Shown here piece after piece: positions 13,101 through 25,201 of a DNA stretch of 64,000 bases. Position numbers and translations under genes: made by a program. Source of the stretch: Oasisia sp. SBJ-2009 (taxonomy: Eukaryota; Annelida; Polychaeta; Sabellida; Siboglinidae). A model generated the notes under the pieces. That model was not told the DNA's origin. It saw only the letters and a list, made by a program, of their open reading frames with translations, and made no database searches. Position 1 is the first letter of the stretch; each line of letters begins with the position of its first letter. Where the stretch lies: contig OZ024864.1 of NCBI GenBank assembly GCA_964017155.1, positions 32,619,932-32,683,931 on the forward strand, written 5' to 3'.

Positions 13101-15969
13101 TTATGCAGACACATTCACCCAACATTTGGATGAGTAAAACCTGTTTTGTAAGGTTAGTAATATCATTGGACGGGTGGTGGATGGGCAAAGAATAAGGAGC
13201 ATAATCTTTAGAAATCATTATATAAATATTGTCAATCCTGGCTTAAAAATAGGTGCTGTGTGTGTTTATAGTTTATTTCAGGCCATGCTCAGTACACACA
13301 CCTGGACTGGCTTGTGTGTATGTGCGTTAACATGCACACAGGACTTTATGTAGAAAACATGTTGCCAGTCATACATTTTTTGGTGGACATTTGTGCACAT
13401 TTCTCCCTGCCCAAAATGGGTTTTATCCCATCCAAATGCCAAGTGAATGGGTCTCTGCACATGTCTACTACAAAATGTTTGTCAGGCAAAAATTTGATCC
13501 TGCAAAAGGCCTGCTCTCATCCTACCACTACATGTATACTACAGTTAATGGAGGTTTGCACATACACGGTTGAAAATTATGTATACAATACCACGGCTGC
13601 AATGCTACCAAAATACCAATATTCATGCAGTGATTGTCTCAGCATGCAGCCTGTCTAGAATCCCGCATCAACCATGGAAAAGCTGCACTCTTTCCTGCAT
13701 TGAGTGCCTGAATACTGCATACCAAAATAGCATATTTTTCTGAGAAAATTAGGACATATCTTCATTGACCACAAACAGGGCTGGGGTCAATTCAAATACA
13801 ATTGGAACTGCTCAATTCAATTCCAATTCCAGAATTGGAAAGGAATTGGAATTATAAGATTTTGAACCAAATTTATTGAATTAGAATTGAAAGATTTTGA
13901 AATGGAATTGAATGAAAAGGAACATTTGATATTTTGTGATGCTGCAAAGGATATTTTTCACACGGATGGGAGTATTGCTGCACAGGCAATGGTGTTTAGT
14001 AACCACGTAATCAGTGGATGAAACTGATGACTTGAAGTCAGGCTTGTCCTACAGCCTTGTGTGAAATACTTGCTTGCTTCAAGGAACCATTGAAATTGCC
14101 CAAATAACAATCACACTTTACCAGTATCATATGCTAAGCAAATAGTTACCGTAATACTAGGGCTAGCACAACACACCAGGATACCTCCAAACAGTCCAAA
14201 GCGTCACAAATAAAGGTCCAAAGATTACCAATGCAAATTTATGTTATCTTATAAGCTCAGAGAAAACTGAAGAGGCTTGTAGATTGTAACCAGAATGTGA
14301 CAACTGCAATGATGGTAATTGCTAACCAGGTTGATGGCAGAATGAGAAAAGACTCAGTAGAGACTACAGACTGGATTAAAGTTGATTTCCTGCAATAAAA
14401 TGTCACTGAAGGAAATCTTGTTATTTACTTATTTCTATGTACCAGGTATAATATGGTTATAGAATCATATAAATAATACACAGAATTACACACTGTATCA
14501 CCCACGTATGCACAATAATCGTATAATTTTTACGGTTAACTTTTGTTATGGAATTGAAGTGGGAATTGGAATCAGAATTAAATTATTATAGATGGAATTG
14601 GGAAAAACATTATTGAATAAAAGGAATTGCAAGGAAATGGACCAGAATTGAATGATTATAGACGGAACTGAATTTTTTTTATTGAATAAAAGAAATTGCA
14701 AGGTATTGGAGCAGGAATTGACCCCAGCCCTGCCACAAATGCGCTGCTGCAGATATTTGTGTTATTGTGATTATATAATGTTGCTGCTAGGGGTGCACCA
14801 TAGTCCTGGTTACACGTGAGGGCTTTCTTCTTCTAGTTCTTCTAGTTGTTTCCAGCACTCGGCAACATTCTTTTAACTGACTAGTCTGTATATGTTGTGG
14901 TTACAACGTATGATCTTATGAGGTCTCATTTAACTAGTCAGCCTTTTTCAGAACATCACGCCAAGCCGACCTTTCTATGCTGGCACTGAGGATGGTCACT
15001 GCCAGGGTGCTTGTCGTCCTCAGTGGTTCTTTTACGTCCCAAATTGAGACGGGACCGACATTAACGTGATTCTCCGATTCACGAGGGATACACAGTCCCC
15101 AATGTTGAGAGCCAGATGTTTACATCACAACTGCCGGTACCGGGGATCGAACCCGTACCACCGGCGGTAGAGGCAGGTGTGGTAACCACTACACCACCCG
15201 CGCTCTCTAAGATTGATCTTGAGATCACAGTTAAAGAAACTAAATCATACAGCAGTGGAGTAGTGGAGAGCCGTTGTCATGGATGCCACAGGCACTGGCG
15301 TGGGACCACAAAGACCGATGGTGCTTGGGTAATAAACATTTTGGGGTGATTTGTATGGGCTTGAAATAAATTAGTGGACATTTCTAAGCACCTTTTAACA
15401 TCATAACATTGAAACCACAATATATAAAGACTAGCCAGTTAATAGAACCCTGCCGAGTGCTGGAAAAAAACTAGAAAACAAGATTGGGCATGGTTAGCCA
15501 GCATAAATCATGACATAATATAATAGACTAAAGATCACAACGTACTGTGAGTGTGAGTGACGAGTGTGTGACCGTTACTGTGACGAGTTGTCAAATATCA
15601 CATAAACAAAATAAATTAATTAAACTATATCCAAGCCATGTGACATGTCGTGATAAAATATTAATGCATACATTTGACAAATGAAATGTTATGGAAAATC
15701 CGAAATAATCCTCGTTCGAACAATCGTTCTCATCGGCAGCTGTCAAGGCCGCAAACACCGTGAAGGTCAGCACGGCGACACCTGTGTTTACTGCTTACAA
15801 CTGTCAGTTCATGACAGACACCTTGTATCATGCGTGTATCCACAAACTAACTAACTTGAGTACTCTCTATGTCGCCAACATTAAAGTACGTATGTCTACG
15901 TAGTAGTTTAAAATAAAATAAATTACCGGCAAGCCGACGTAACAGACCACAACTTGCATTAACCGCCAT
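7200..15969 (-). CDS. SUCLG1: Succinate-CoA ligase [ADP/GDP-forming] subunit alpha, mitochondrial; 8 exons, last short exon not found
   Basis: The alpha subunit of mitochondrial succinyl-CoA synthetase binds CoA and carries the phosphohistidine in succinyl-CoA + NDP + Pi = succinate + CoA + NTP (TCA cycle, matrix). Exons on the minus strand: 15927-15969 (start, [14 protein letters not shown], an Arg/Ala-rich presequence), 12710-12816, 10283-10399, 9452-9664, 8716-8773, 8177-8338, 7778-7851 and 7200-7388. All have GT-AG borders and matching phases, giving 321 residues. Seen are [27 protein letters not shown] (CoA-binding fold), [52 protein letters not shown] and [10 protein letters not shown], whose His (about residue 282) is the phosphorylated histidine. 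Exon 8 ends at STIYK before a clear GTAAG donor, so roughly eight residues remain on an unidentified last exon. Human SUCLG1 is 346 residues with a longer presequence. A CACGTG box lies about 230 bases upstream of the start codon. Confidence 0.95.
7985..8135 (-). repeat. Degenerate tRNA-SINE fragment in SUCLG1 intron 6
   Basis: TATAGCCAGGTACTCATTCG and the following AGTTGAGTGAACTAGCACAG match the middle of the SINE at 62398-62728 in the same orientation. The tRNA-like part is badly eroded. It lies between exons 8177-8338 and 7778-7851. Confidence 0.55.
9070..9155. repeat. Interspersed-repeat tail with GCGCC hairpin in SUCLG1 intron 4
   Basis: AATGTTTATTTGGTATAGCG and the following GTGGCGCTTCACAACATAGT resemble SINE or LINE 3' tails of the form ATAGCGC...GCGCTT. 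No body is recognisable, so the family is not assigned. Confidence 0.3.
10440..11060. repeat. 36-bp minisatellite in SUCLG1 intron 2
   Basis: Tandem copies of a 36-base unit (ACACAGTACATGACACAGTG followed by ACATAGCACACAACAA) are nearly identical from about 10640 to 11040, with diverged units on both sides out to about 11300. The array starts about 40 bases 5' (on the gene strand) of the acceptor of the exon at 10283-10399. The unit is a multiple of three without stops on the minus strand, which creates 266-331-codon open frames (Cys/Val/Leu-rich) that are not genes. Confidence 0.95.
13776..14732. mobile_element. Non-autonomous hAT-type DNA transposon in SUCLG1 intron 1
   Basis: The left end starts CAGGGCTGGGGTCAATTC and the right end finishes GAATTGACCCCAGCCCTG, an 18-base perfect terminal inverted repeat. 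CCACAAA flanks both sides (13769-13775 and 14733-14739) as a 7-base visible target duplication. Both subterminal regions are full of GGAATTG/CAATTCC repeats, as in many hAT elements. There is no transposase in its 957 bases. CAGGG...CCCTG ends fit the hAT superfamily, as does the larger element at 52067. Confidence 0.8.
14938..15208 (-). mobile_element. tRNA-derived SINE (second family) in SUCLG1 intron 1
   Basis: Read on the minus strand, it starts with a tRNA-like head: GGTGGTGTAGTGGTTACCAC (A box) and GGTTCGATCCC (B box). The body contains AATTTGGGACGTAAAAGAAC and ends in an AT-rich tail. The acceptor stem does not close as in a functional tRNA, so it is a SINE and not a tRNA gene. It differs from the more common SINE at 22596, 44015 and 62398. 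Confidence 0.7.
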
Positions 15970-16368
15970 GTTTGAAGCGGATGTGAAGGCTCTTCGCTTC
16001 CTGCAGATTTACCGGTTGACACCAAAATGTGCCACGGACAGCCGAACAGTACTTCCAAAACCACAAAGCAGGCACATTTATTGGTACTTTTGCAGTTTAG
16101 GCCCGCACCTCCAAAAAACCATCAAAATGTTCACCTACGATGACCAAACTTCGTATGGTTTATCTACTACACCTGTACTACGCGTATGCATTTGTCACGT
16201 GATCAAAAAATAATAATTAATTCCTGAAATCGATCAAAATGTGTAAGTTTATATTTTAATGTGCGCTGTATTTAGCTGGACTATCCTGAATAAATATATT
16301 TATTATACAGCATACAGTATGCATACAAATATTTCCCATAAAAAACACGCAGAAAGATCGTTCCCGGG

Positions 16369-19300
16369 TCATTTCACGGTAACCGGGCTATTTGGTGTCC
16401 CGGCTCTTTTATATAGAAATATTCGATAAAGAAATCTCGTAAAACTCTATTTCTTATATGTGGCGCTTTGTACAGTATTGTTCTTCATTTCTAATATAAT
16501 AATGGCATTCTTAGTCGTTATTCTGTTTTTTTCTCATTATATCTCCCAGTCTACGTCATCGAAACGTGGCTGTCCCCATCACCTGGTCTTCAATTTGCAC
16601 GTTATTATAAAGGTGTAATAATTACACCGTAAGTTATAAATATATTCCGTAAGGTTCTCATTGCGATGTCTCTCTTCATATTTGTACAAAAAACAGTATG
16701 ATTTATTAGATTTTTTGAGTAGTCGATGTTTTCCAACATAAAAATGTATGTCCCCTGGTTCCATGTCATCTACGTCACGACAACTTTGATGCCACGCCTG
16801 TCCAGAGTCGAAAGCACTACCACATCCACGTGGAATCACAATTACGTTACCGCCATATCTGCATATTGAAAACAACACCAAAACCGTTTTTGCTGCGATT
16901 TACGCGAGATATTCGACATTTCAGGGCAGGAGTCAGATGAGTATAGGTTTATTCCATGTCATCTTCGAACGGTCCGCACCGCGTGCTATACACGTCAGAC
17001 AAACCGAATGATTGACAATCACGTGTTAAGTGGTGTCAATCAACTCAATCAGAAATTGCATACGTTAAGCTCACGACAGACATGGTATTGGGCTATTGGC
17101 CATGACTCGCAAGGCACGTCATCTACGTCACAGTCATCTACGTCACATATTTGTCGTGACAGAGATGACATGGAGCGTGACGTATATGACAAACGTAGTT
17201 GTAATTAAGATAAAACGGTGACAGGATTAGCTGAAATTGGATAATTATCATCTTTGAGAAATTAAGTTAATATCTGATGATATTTTCCATTTTAAGACAT
17301 TGACATAACAGAAAGAATGTAAACTAGCGAACCAGGCTGGCCATTAAGAATTTCTTTAGAAAGAAAGAAAATGCTGAAGAAACCAGTAGGCATATGTACA
17401 CATAAGTTGCAGATAACAAGCAACCATGCGTGCAACATCAAATTAGGTGCAGTTGGAGAAGCAGCCAAATGTCTTCGCGTAGACATCAAGCGATCAAAAT
17501 TCCTTCGATCACCAAGCAGCTTCATTGAATAGTCTCAACCCCACGTGGTCGAAAGAATGCTCTGCAAGACCGAGCAAAGGCGTACAAACGGATTGGCAAA
17601 CTGACAGAAAGTCTAGCCGCCTGAAGTAGACCACCTCAACGCTATAAGAAGCACTATAAGGGGTTGACATGGCAACTATATGGCAACGGCATTTATCAGA
17701 CAAAGAACAACAGATTCATGAATGCATCATCGCAAAACACGAAAATGTCTTTCGAGGCTTCCGTTTCACAATGCCCTTACAATGGAGCTGGGGTCGACAT
17801 ATCATATGAACTGCTACTAGTACGTACTATACTAATCAGTTCATCAAGAGACTGACTACAGGAAAGACATTCCAGAAGCATCGACTGCTGGATTAAAGAC
17901 GACTAGAATTCGCCTGCTAATCGGGAAAAGGACACGAAGTAATTAAGCACCATTTTAAAGCATGACAGTTGAACAGCAAGTGCATATATGTTAACCGTAG
18001 ATTCTACTAGCGTAACAACTACAGTTACATCACACATAGCAAGCAAGATACCTTCACATAAATGAAATAAGTTGAGGAAAAAGAAACGTTTGAAACATGA
18101 GCACAATGACATTGGCATGGGCTACAGGCAAACACTGAAGACGACCGCAACACGTATGTACAGTGACACAATAGCGTGGAGATGATGGAAGAGACACTTT
18201 ACTGAGAACATTTAATCATCATCAGCGGTCCATCGAAACGAGAATTGCGTCTTTCAGACGTCTGTCATGTGTATCCTGGGGTGACTCCAAAGCCCGATTA
18301 TTGATCTGCAGATCTTGTTGCAGTGTGGGCAGGAGGTGCCAGGTGGAAGGGAGGCGTGATAATATTTGGAAATCTCCCTTGTCATTTCTCTTCTGCTGTT
18401 TCTCCGCCTCGTGAAGAATATGATATGTTTCAAAGTCCTCAGGTTTTTCTTCCCAAGTGCATTTGCCTTTTCTTCGTGTAATGCTTAGCAATCCATTAGA
18501 ATCGTTTTCTCTGGCTGTTACCACGTGTTCTGTTCTCATATCATGTGTTAGCTGCGAAAACAATACTTATCGGGGAAGGCGGCTATCCGCCATTCTAACA
18601 CAGTGGCCAGTCCCCATCTGAGTTGGTTCTGCATTATCATTGCCTCGTTACTATAGCTGCGTTGGCCTCCAAGAAGACAACGCGTTGAGGCGGCGATCTT
18701 CCCATAGGATACAAAGAATCTTTCTTAGACAACTTTGGTGAAATGTCTTTATGGTCTTCAGATGACATCGATATGTAACCCACCCCTCGCTCCTGTAGAG
18801 TGATAGTACAAACGGCTTTATAGACCATCACCTTTGTTTCTTACATGAGGTTGTGGGTGACTCGGTTACGCAGACCATGAAGGATGTGATGATACAGGGA
18901 ATTACGATGCTGCATTTCTGCTTCGATAGTGGCCTTCTGGGATAGATGACTCCCCAAGTAAGGGAAATGTTCAACAATGCCTAAGGTTGTTCCATATGTT
19001 TTAATGTCATGAGGTCCTTCGTTGTTGCCAGGAGCGGGTTGGCAGATGATGTTGGTTTTTCTTATGTTGATTGGTAAGTTAAGAATATACTTTGATAAGC
19101 TAGTTTGAAGTTATTCTGCTGTGTGGGCAAGAACGTCACAGTCATCAGCATACTGAAGGTCTGTAATGACAGTCGACATCTCTTTTGTCTGGGCTTTGAG
19201 ACTATTCAGGTTAAAACGTCTCCCAACGATCCTGTGTATAATATGTAATATGATCTGTCAAATCAAGATGAGCACGAATAAGGATTGTATGAGAAGAGAT

Positions 19301-20297
19301 GAGACTATTGCGTAAACCGGAAACGAACAACAACGTCATAAGCTGTGACCAGTTGGTAACTTAACAAAATGAATCGGTCTGGACGGATTTAAAAGACAAA
19401 TCAGTTAAACGCATGAAGATGCGCATGTAGGAATCTTGCATGACTAAAAGAAAAACAACTTCTACACGACATTTGGAAGCTGAAACCATGCTTAACAACC
19501 AATACATTCAACACTAGCCTGAACTATGCCATTCTGCGTGGCCTGAGGGAGAATCTCCAGGAAGACAATGTGGACAATCTACCGAAGTCAAAAGCGTCCA
19601 CTTCGGCGGATTTGACAAGCATGCGTTTTGCACACAGGAATCTACGAATAGTTGCAGTATCACTTTGTTATTCCGAGTCATCAACGTAGATATGTCATCT
19701 ACGTCACGGCATGTCACCTACGTCACGACAATTAAGTCATCTACGTCACGGCGTATATTTTATTTAATATCTCGAAACTTAACTGACTGATCTAATGAAT
19801 ACACACCGGTTCATACAGAAAATCGACTCGTTTTCCCTCATGAATAAACCTAGCGCAACATGAGGTATATATAAGTCTCAAAAAAATAACTAACTACTCC
19901 TAATTTTCGCCCATGTCAGATATATGAGACGGTAGACGCTTCGAGTGGTTCAGTGGTATTTGGCTGTGACACAAGAGCCGAATAAACACTGAATACAACT
20001 TTTGCAAAAATACGTAAATAAAGTGGGCCATAAATTATAAGAAAATATGTTTGGAAAAGGGGCAATAAATGGACATCAATCTGGATATATTTTCGTGACG
20101 TAGATGACATTCATTCATGACGTCATGCTAATAAAATTAAAAAGAAATAGGAAGCGATGCAAAAGTTCACTGCTGTTCATTGGATTAGACACACACTATA
20201 TTAAGCGACGTAGCTAACGCCAAAAATGCGATAAATATTATGGTCGAAAATATTTTTTTACTCTGGCCGAAATATGCCTGTTACCGTGAAATGACCA
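16369..20297. mobile_element. DNA transposon with imperfect TIRs and subterminal ATCTACGTCAC motifs
   Basis: The left end carries TCATTTCACGGTAACCGG (from 16370) and the right end its inverse, TTACCGTGAAATGACC (20281-20296). Similarity between the arms fades inward over about 70 bases. The motif GTCATCTACGTCAC or close variants recurs near the left end (16766, 17118, 17133) and the right end (19686, 19704, 19737, inverted at 20095). No transposase is recognised; the interior holds a non-LTR relic at 18225-19240. The target duplication could not be fixed. The left boundary lies about 400 bases upstream of the SUCLG1 start codon. Confidence 0.5.
18225..19240 (-). pseudogene. Decayed non-LTR reverse transcriptase, C-terminal half with CCHH finger
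   Basis: The minus strand can be followed through stops and shifts: LQYADDCDVLAHTAE (RT catalytic YADD box, near 19170), QPAPGNNE, HFPYLGSHLSQKATIEAEMQ, VMVYKAVC, then a NQLRW piece. Near 18290 comes CPHCNKICRSIIGLWSH, the C-terminal zinc finger typical of a widespread invertebrate RTE/Jockey-like family. In-frame stops interrupt it. The N-terminal endonuclease and first RT motifs are missing. Confidence 0.75.
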
Positions 20298-21589
20298 TCG
20301 GACCCGCTTTTGAATGTGCTCATTTATGTAACCGATACATCAAAGAATGTGAAATCTGAAGTTAAGTGAAATTGCATGTTGCGATTTTTTGCACCTCCCG
20401 CTAGATCCGCCCTTACATGCATCCAACTTTATACGACTCTGTGGCAACTACTGGAAACAACATCCAGCGATGTCATCGCCAACTCTGTTATCTATAACGT
20501 CCTATCTATAAATGGTGCGTTACGAAGCTGTTCGGTATAACAGGTGGCGCCATTTGACGACAGGGATAAATAAATGGCAAATAAATTCGCCGCTGTAGTC
20601 CCCGGATGTATGGAAAAGGGTTCCATCCATTCCAAGAATGACTGATTTACATCAGGTAAACATTACAAGAATCCTATGTATGTTATTATTCGAATCCCTG
20701 TATTACTTGCTTGCTATAACGCTACAAATACAATGTATGTATTTGTTATGCCCTGTGTTAGTGTATCAGCCATTAGACTAATAACATTTGAAATATAAAA
20801 ATGTATTCAGTATTGGTCTTGTTGGAACATTTTCAGTTGTTTTCCACCAAGACCTCACCTAGACTCCTACTCCTAGGCTAGTAGTTGGCGCGACGGCTTG
20901 CAGCTAAGCCTAAACTTTAGGCTTAAGTAGGTTAGTTGGTTGACATACGACTGCTTCTACAGGTTTAGCCAGCCTTCTTGTTAAAGCAGCGTAATCGATA
21001 AGTCAGGACGTCTAATTTATAAAAAAAACAAATCAGAGAGACACAGTCAGAGACAGAGATTAAGTTATACTAGCATCACTGATCACAATTTTATTTGTTA
21101 TTTTTTTGCAAGATTTCTTAATTATTGTTATTTGATTTTCTAACACTGTATAATGCGTATTCAACAATTATTTTTCATTGAAAAAAATACAACTCGTAGC
21201 TGGGCCGAAACTGGCTAGGAGTCGGATGATTTGGCCCAAAACATCCGTTTAGTGCAGTTGTGGAAGTTCGGCATACTTCTGCTCACCTGGGCTGAATCAG
21301 CCGTATCTGCAACCGCCAACCGGTGCCAGCGAACTACATGGACAGTATCGTCCGTCCTGCCTGAGACGCAAAGTCTGATTTTTACAATCAACTATGTTTT
21401 TAATTTGGAAAATTATTGATCTAGTAGCTAAACAATCATTATTCAGGAAATTATCAATCTTACTTTTTGCAACTGAATGACAAGACATCCACAAGAAATG
21501 ATGGCAACACAATGGGTAGCAATCAATCACAATCATACAACCATTACTAAGAGTAAGACAGAGTCAAGGACATTGATGGAACTTTCGAC

Positions 21590-22350
21590 TCATCACTCAG
21601 CTTCAATGCACATTATATAAACCAAAATACTAAAGCCAATTCTGTGATGGGGATAATTCAACGCACTTTTGCATGTCTAGATGAAAAGTATTTTTCTATC
21701 ATTTTAAAGTCTCTGACTGACCACATATTGAATATGAAAACCAGGTGTGGTGATAATGGTGTCCTTATTCAATGACAAATTACAGCTCTTGAAACATTTT
21801 CAGTGTCAAGCAACTAAACTTATTCCCAGAGACAAAGAACTAGATTATAAAGAATGTCTATAAAGATTAAAACTACCTACTCTTAATACCGTAGCCTTAG
21901 GGGAGATATGATTGAGTTTTACAAGATACTAAGTAACATGAAAATATGATTCTGCTGTTACATCAAATTTTGTTACAATGAGGGACAATTATTAAAAACA
22001 AGAGGGCACAACCTAAAATTATGAAAGATGCCAATTTAATATTAGAAAAAAATCATATATATGCCGAAGCACTGATTTATGAAATAGTCTCCCACCGTCG
22101 GTGGTTGACGACTTGAGTCTTGACGCTTCACCAGTCCAGTCCGTCAAAGAAAATATTATAAATTATAGAAACCATCCTTCCTATAAAAACAGACTGTACT
22201 GCACCACCTCTATCATGGATTGTGTCAAACTCAGACACGTGCACAAAGTCAGAACAAAAGGTAAAAGAAAGAGCTGGCAAAAGAGGCAGGAATGGCTAAA
22301 TAACCAGAAAAGGACCTGTAAGAACCTGATAGAATGATATATAAAATAGT
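21590..22350 (+). pseudogene. 3' part of a non-LTR retrotransposon polymerase
   Basis: Fragments read LRGDMIEFYKILSNMK (about 21898) and TRGHNLKL (about 22000). A clear C-terminus begins at 22101: VDDLSLDASPVQSVKENIIN, then YRNHPSYKN. These are usual in the last 150 residues of non-LTR polymerases. There are many stops and shifts. The frame at 22101-22337 is just the tail of this relic. Confidence 0.65.
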
Positions 22351-22595
22351 GTTCTTACAAAGTGCATTCTAAAAGCAATATAATTTTTTTCATACTTGTT
22401 TGGTTTGATAGTATGCTTGATCAAGAATAAATCAATCCAGTTGACCATTTAATTTTTTAAGATTTATTATTTTTATGGTGGAGCCTTTTTCTGCTCTTTA
22501 AGGGGAACATAAGGACATCCATTTACAGGATATGTGACCATGAGCAACAGAGCCACTGGAATTAAAAAAATGATTTGTCATACTTTGACATCTTT

Positions 22596-22917
22596 GTAGA
22601 GTGCAATGGCTCAGGGGTAGAGCTTCGGACTCTCGACTAAGAGAACACGTTTGAATCTGTGCTGCGGTGTAAAAACCTTGGGCAAGTTGTTTCACTCTAT
22701 ATTGCTCCAGTTAACTCGGCTGTATAAATGAGTACTTGGCTATAGACAGTGGAAGATATGTGTACGAGCAGCCTTCGTGCATGCCCATGGTTGGATGCTT
22801 CCCAGAGAAATTGAGACTGTGTTTGATTGAACAGGTCTACCAGGGAAATAAAGGGTAAAAGCGCTTCAAGCAGTCCTGAGGACCGGATACTGCGCTATGT
22901 AAGAACTTACCTTTTTT
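22596..22917 (+). mobile_element. tRNA-derived SINE, near full length
   Basis: The head, GTGCAATGGCTCAGGGGTAG, and the sequence downstream resemble Pol III A and B boxes. The body follows (GGGCAAGTTGTTTCACTCTA, TTGCTCCAGTTAACTCGGCT) and the tail is CCTGAGGACCGGATACTGCG with CTATGTAAGAACTTACC. The same family, with the same tail, occurs at 44015 and inverted at 62398. This anchors recognition of the degenerate copies. Confidence 0.85.
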
Positions 22918-23057
22918 GCTGATACTCTTGTGCTGGCCATTACTCTCAAGCTGCCTTTGGTATGACTTGCTTCTACCCAATGAATGTCATTTAAAAAAAA
23001 AATCAGTAATAAATATTTCTGCGCAAAAACAAGAATGGTGCCCTATTATATCTGGTG

Positions 23058-23084
23058 TGTATATATATATATATATTATATATG

Positions 23085-23132
<48 letters not shown>

Positions 23133-23150
23133 TTATATATTATCAACAAA
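23058..23150. repeat. (TA)n microsatellite
   Basis: Alternating TA, interrupted by single G and A bases. Confidence 0.9.
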
Positions 23151-23389
23151 TCATGTGTACATGCGTATTAGAAATAAAAAAATGAACTAAAATTACAACA
23201 ATATATAACCAATGAAAGAATTTAAAATGCAAAACTACCCAGTCCTCAATAAAACTCCTCATTAGTATTCATGAAGTAATGACATGCAAATAATTCATAA
23301 TTTCTCCGTACAGGAGAAACTGTAATTATTTCCAACTAAACCCAAATAAACAAAGTTACGTTTATGTACAATCATTTTAAATAAGGTTT

Positions 23390-23819
23390 GGTAATCTTAT
23401 ACTTAACTGGCTTAAATTATTACGGCCTTTTAAAACGTTTTTTTTACCTTATATCGATGTGTATGTATTCGCAATGAGATTTTACGTTACTTCCGGTACA
23501 AAGAAGTCAGATTAAACTATTTAAATTTATGTTTTAGAAAAATTTAAACATGCCGAGTCTAAATAAATCGCCCCCGCGGTTCCAGTGCTGGAAGGCGCCT
23601 ACAGCTCGCGCCATATTTGCGGCGGTGACATAGCGTTGTTTACTTCGACTCGGCATGTTTAAATTGTTCTAAAACACAAATTTAAATAGTTTAATCTGAC
23701 TTCTTTGTACCGGAAGTGATGTAGAATCACATTGCGAACACATACACATCAATATAAAGCACACAAAAAACGGTTTTAAAACGGCGTAATAATTTAGGCC
23801 AGTTAAGTATAAGATTACC
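23390..23819. mobile_element. Foldback element (long inverted repeat, about 170-bp arms)
   Basis: GGTAATCTTATACTTAACTG at the left is repeated inverted at the right end. The inverted match runs inward to CATGCCGAGT (left, about 23550) and ACTCGGCATG (right, about 23650), with a GC-rich centre of about 80 bases. There is no coding content. Arms covering nearly the whole element are typical of foldback or MITE-type DNA transposons. Target duplications are not clear. Confidence 0.7.
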
Positions 23820-25201
23820 TAAGTTTTGTTATATGTGGCTTCAGCAAAGTGAATTACTCTGTGTAGTGAATTGGATATGTATTTACACAGGAATACTGCA
23901 GCTTAAAGTTAAATATGTCCCTGTTCTAGAAAGCAGATCTATGTAGTATTCCCCATTCAGCCCAAAGGTTTAGACATTCCCCTTTTCTTAAAATGTGTAT
24001 CTGACATAATATTTACTGTTTTAAATATGGTTAGATGTGACATTTGCCGATTTCTTTCAAAATAAAACAATTATTCTTATTCAGTAACCATTTCCAATGT
24101 TATTAATCCGACCTATTTAATTTCCACTGGTGACACCCCCACTGATAGGACCACAAGGCTGGTGTGACACCCCTAACTGTTGTGTACAATGTACATGCGG
24201 ATGTGACATATAGCCCTCTGTGTGTATCCTACTTTCGCTAACGGCAAGGCTAGATGTGTCCACTACCAGACTATTAGACAGTGTCCTAGCGAGATGTCCG
24301 GTCCAGTGCTCAGTCCAGGCAGTGGTCTAGACGTAGGAGGTCCACTACTGCATCCTGGACAGGTAAATACTGACAAAGTTGTCACAATTGCCACACCTGT
24401 GGGAACACCTTTATACGAGTGGCTGCGTGTAATCTGCCCACCTAACTAGGTCACGTGAAGTGAGTGTGTCATGGCTGTATGTCACGGTATGGGGGAGTGT
24501 CTCCATCGGTCGTTGTTGTTGAGGTGCTACGCTGTTGTTGTTGTGCGATGTAAATTATTCATTTCGCTGGGGTGGCCGGAGTTAGTGTAGGCCTACATCA
24601 GTTGAAAAACCTCACCTGTTTAACATTGTTATCATGTCAGTCTGTTCAGTCAGGGTGGGAGAGATCTTATGTAATTTTAAGTGACCTTTGTTCACAGGAT
24701 TGTTGATGAGTTATGTGACATTCCAGTGCTTGTATTTCCCATGAATATTAGATCATGATCCTATACGCATTCATGAGTCACCAGCTCCAGTTTATTTTTT
24801 ACTTCAAAACTGGGATATGTATGGGGCTATCAACTGTAAATACAAGCATTTGTAAATACAAGAACATTAGAATGCAACATAACAAACAGCATTTCAGATT
24901 AACAGTGTCAACCTTTCCATAACACTCAACTAGTTGATCAATCTATACATTGTTTCACTTGTTTTCTGCTTTAGACACTGAGTGAACAGTACAATAACTA
25001 TAAACTACATCTTTAGATATGTAACCAAACAATAATTAGTTGTTAAACAAGTTAAATTCTTACAATAATTCCAATTCTACAGAGCACTGAACATACTTTG
25101 AATACTTCATCCCTACCGATCTATTCAAATTGTAACCTAACCTTTATGTGAGTCTGGGAAGCATTCAGCCATGCAGCAATTTATGCACTGCTACTCACTT
25201 A

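Noticed and set aside
15130..15208. tRNA gene on the minus strand
   Set aside because: A and B boxes are present, but the acceptor ends do not pair and a SINE body follows.
16579..16881. 100-codon minus frame containing SCRDVDDM, recurring in other frames at 17150 and 19700
   Set aside because: The shared peptide is the translation of the transposon's repeated GTCATCTACGTCACGACA motif, not a conserved protein domain.
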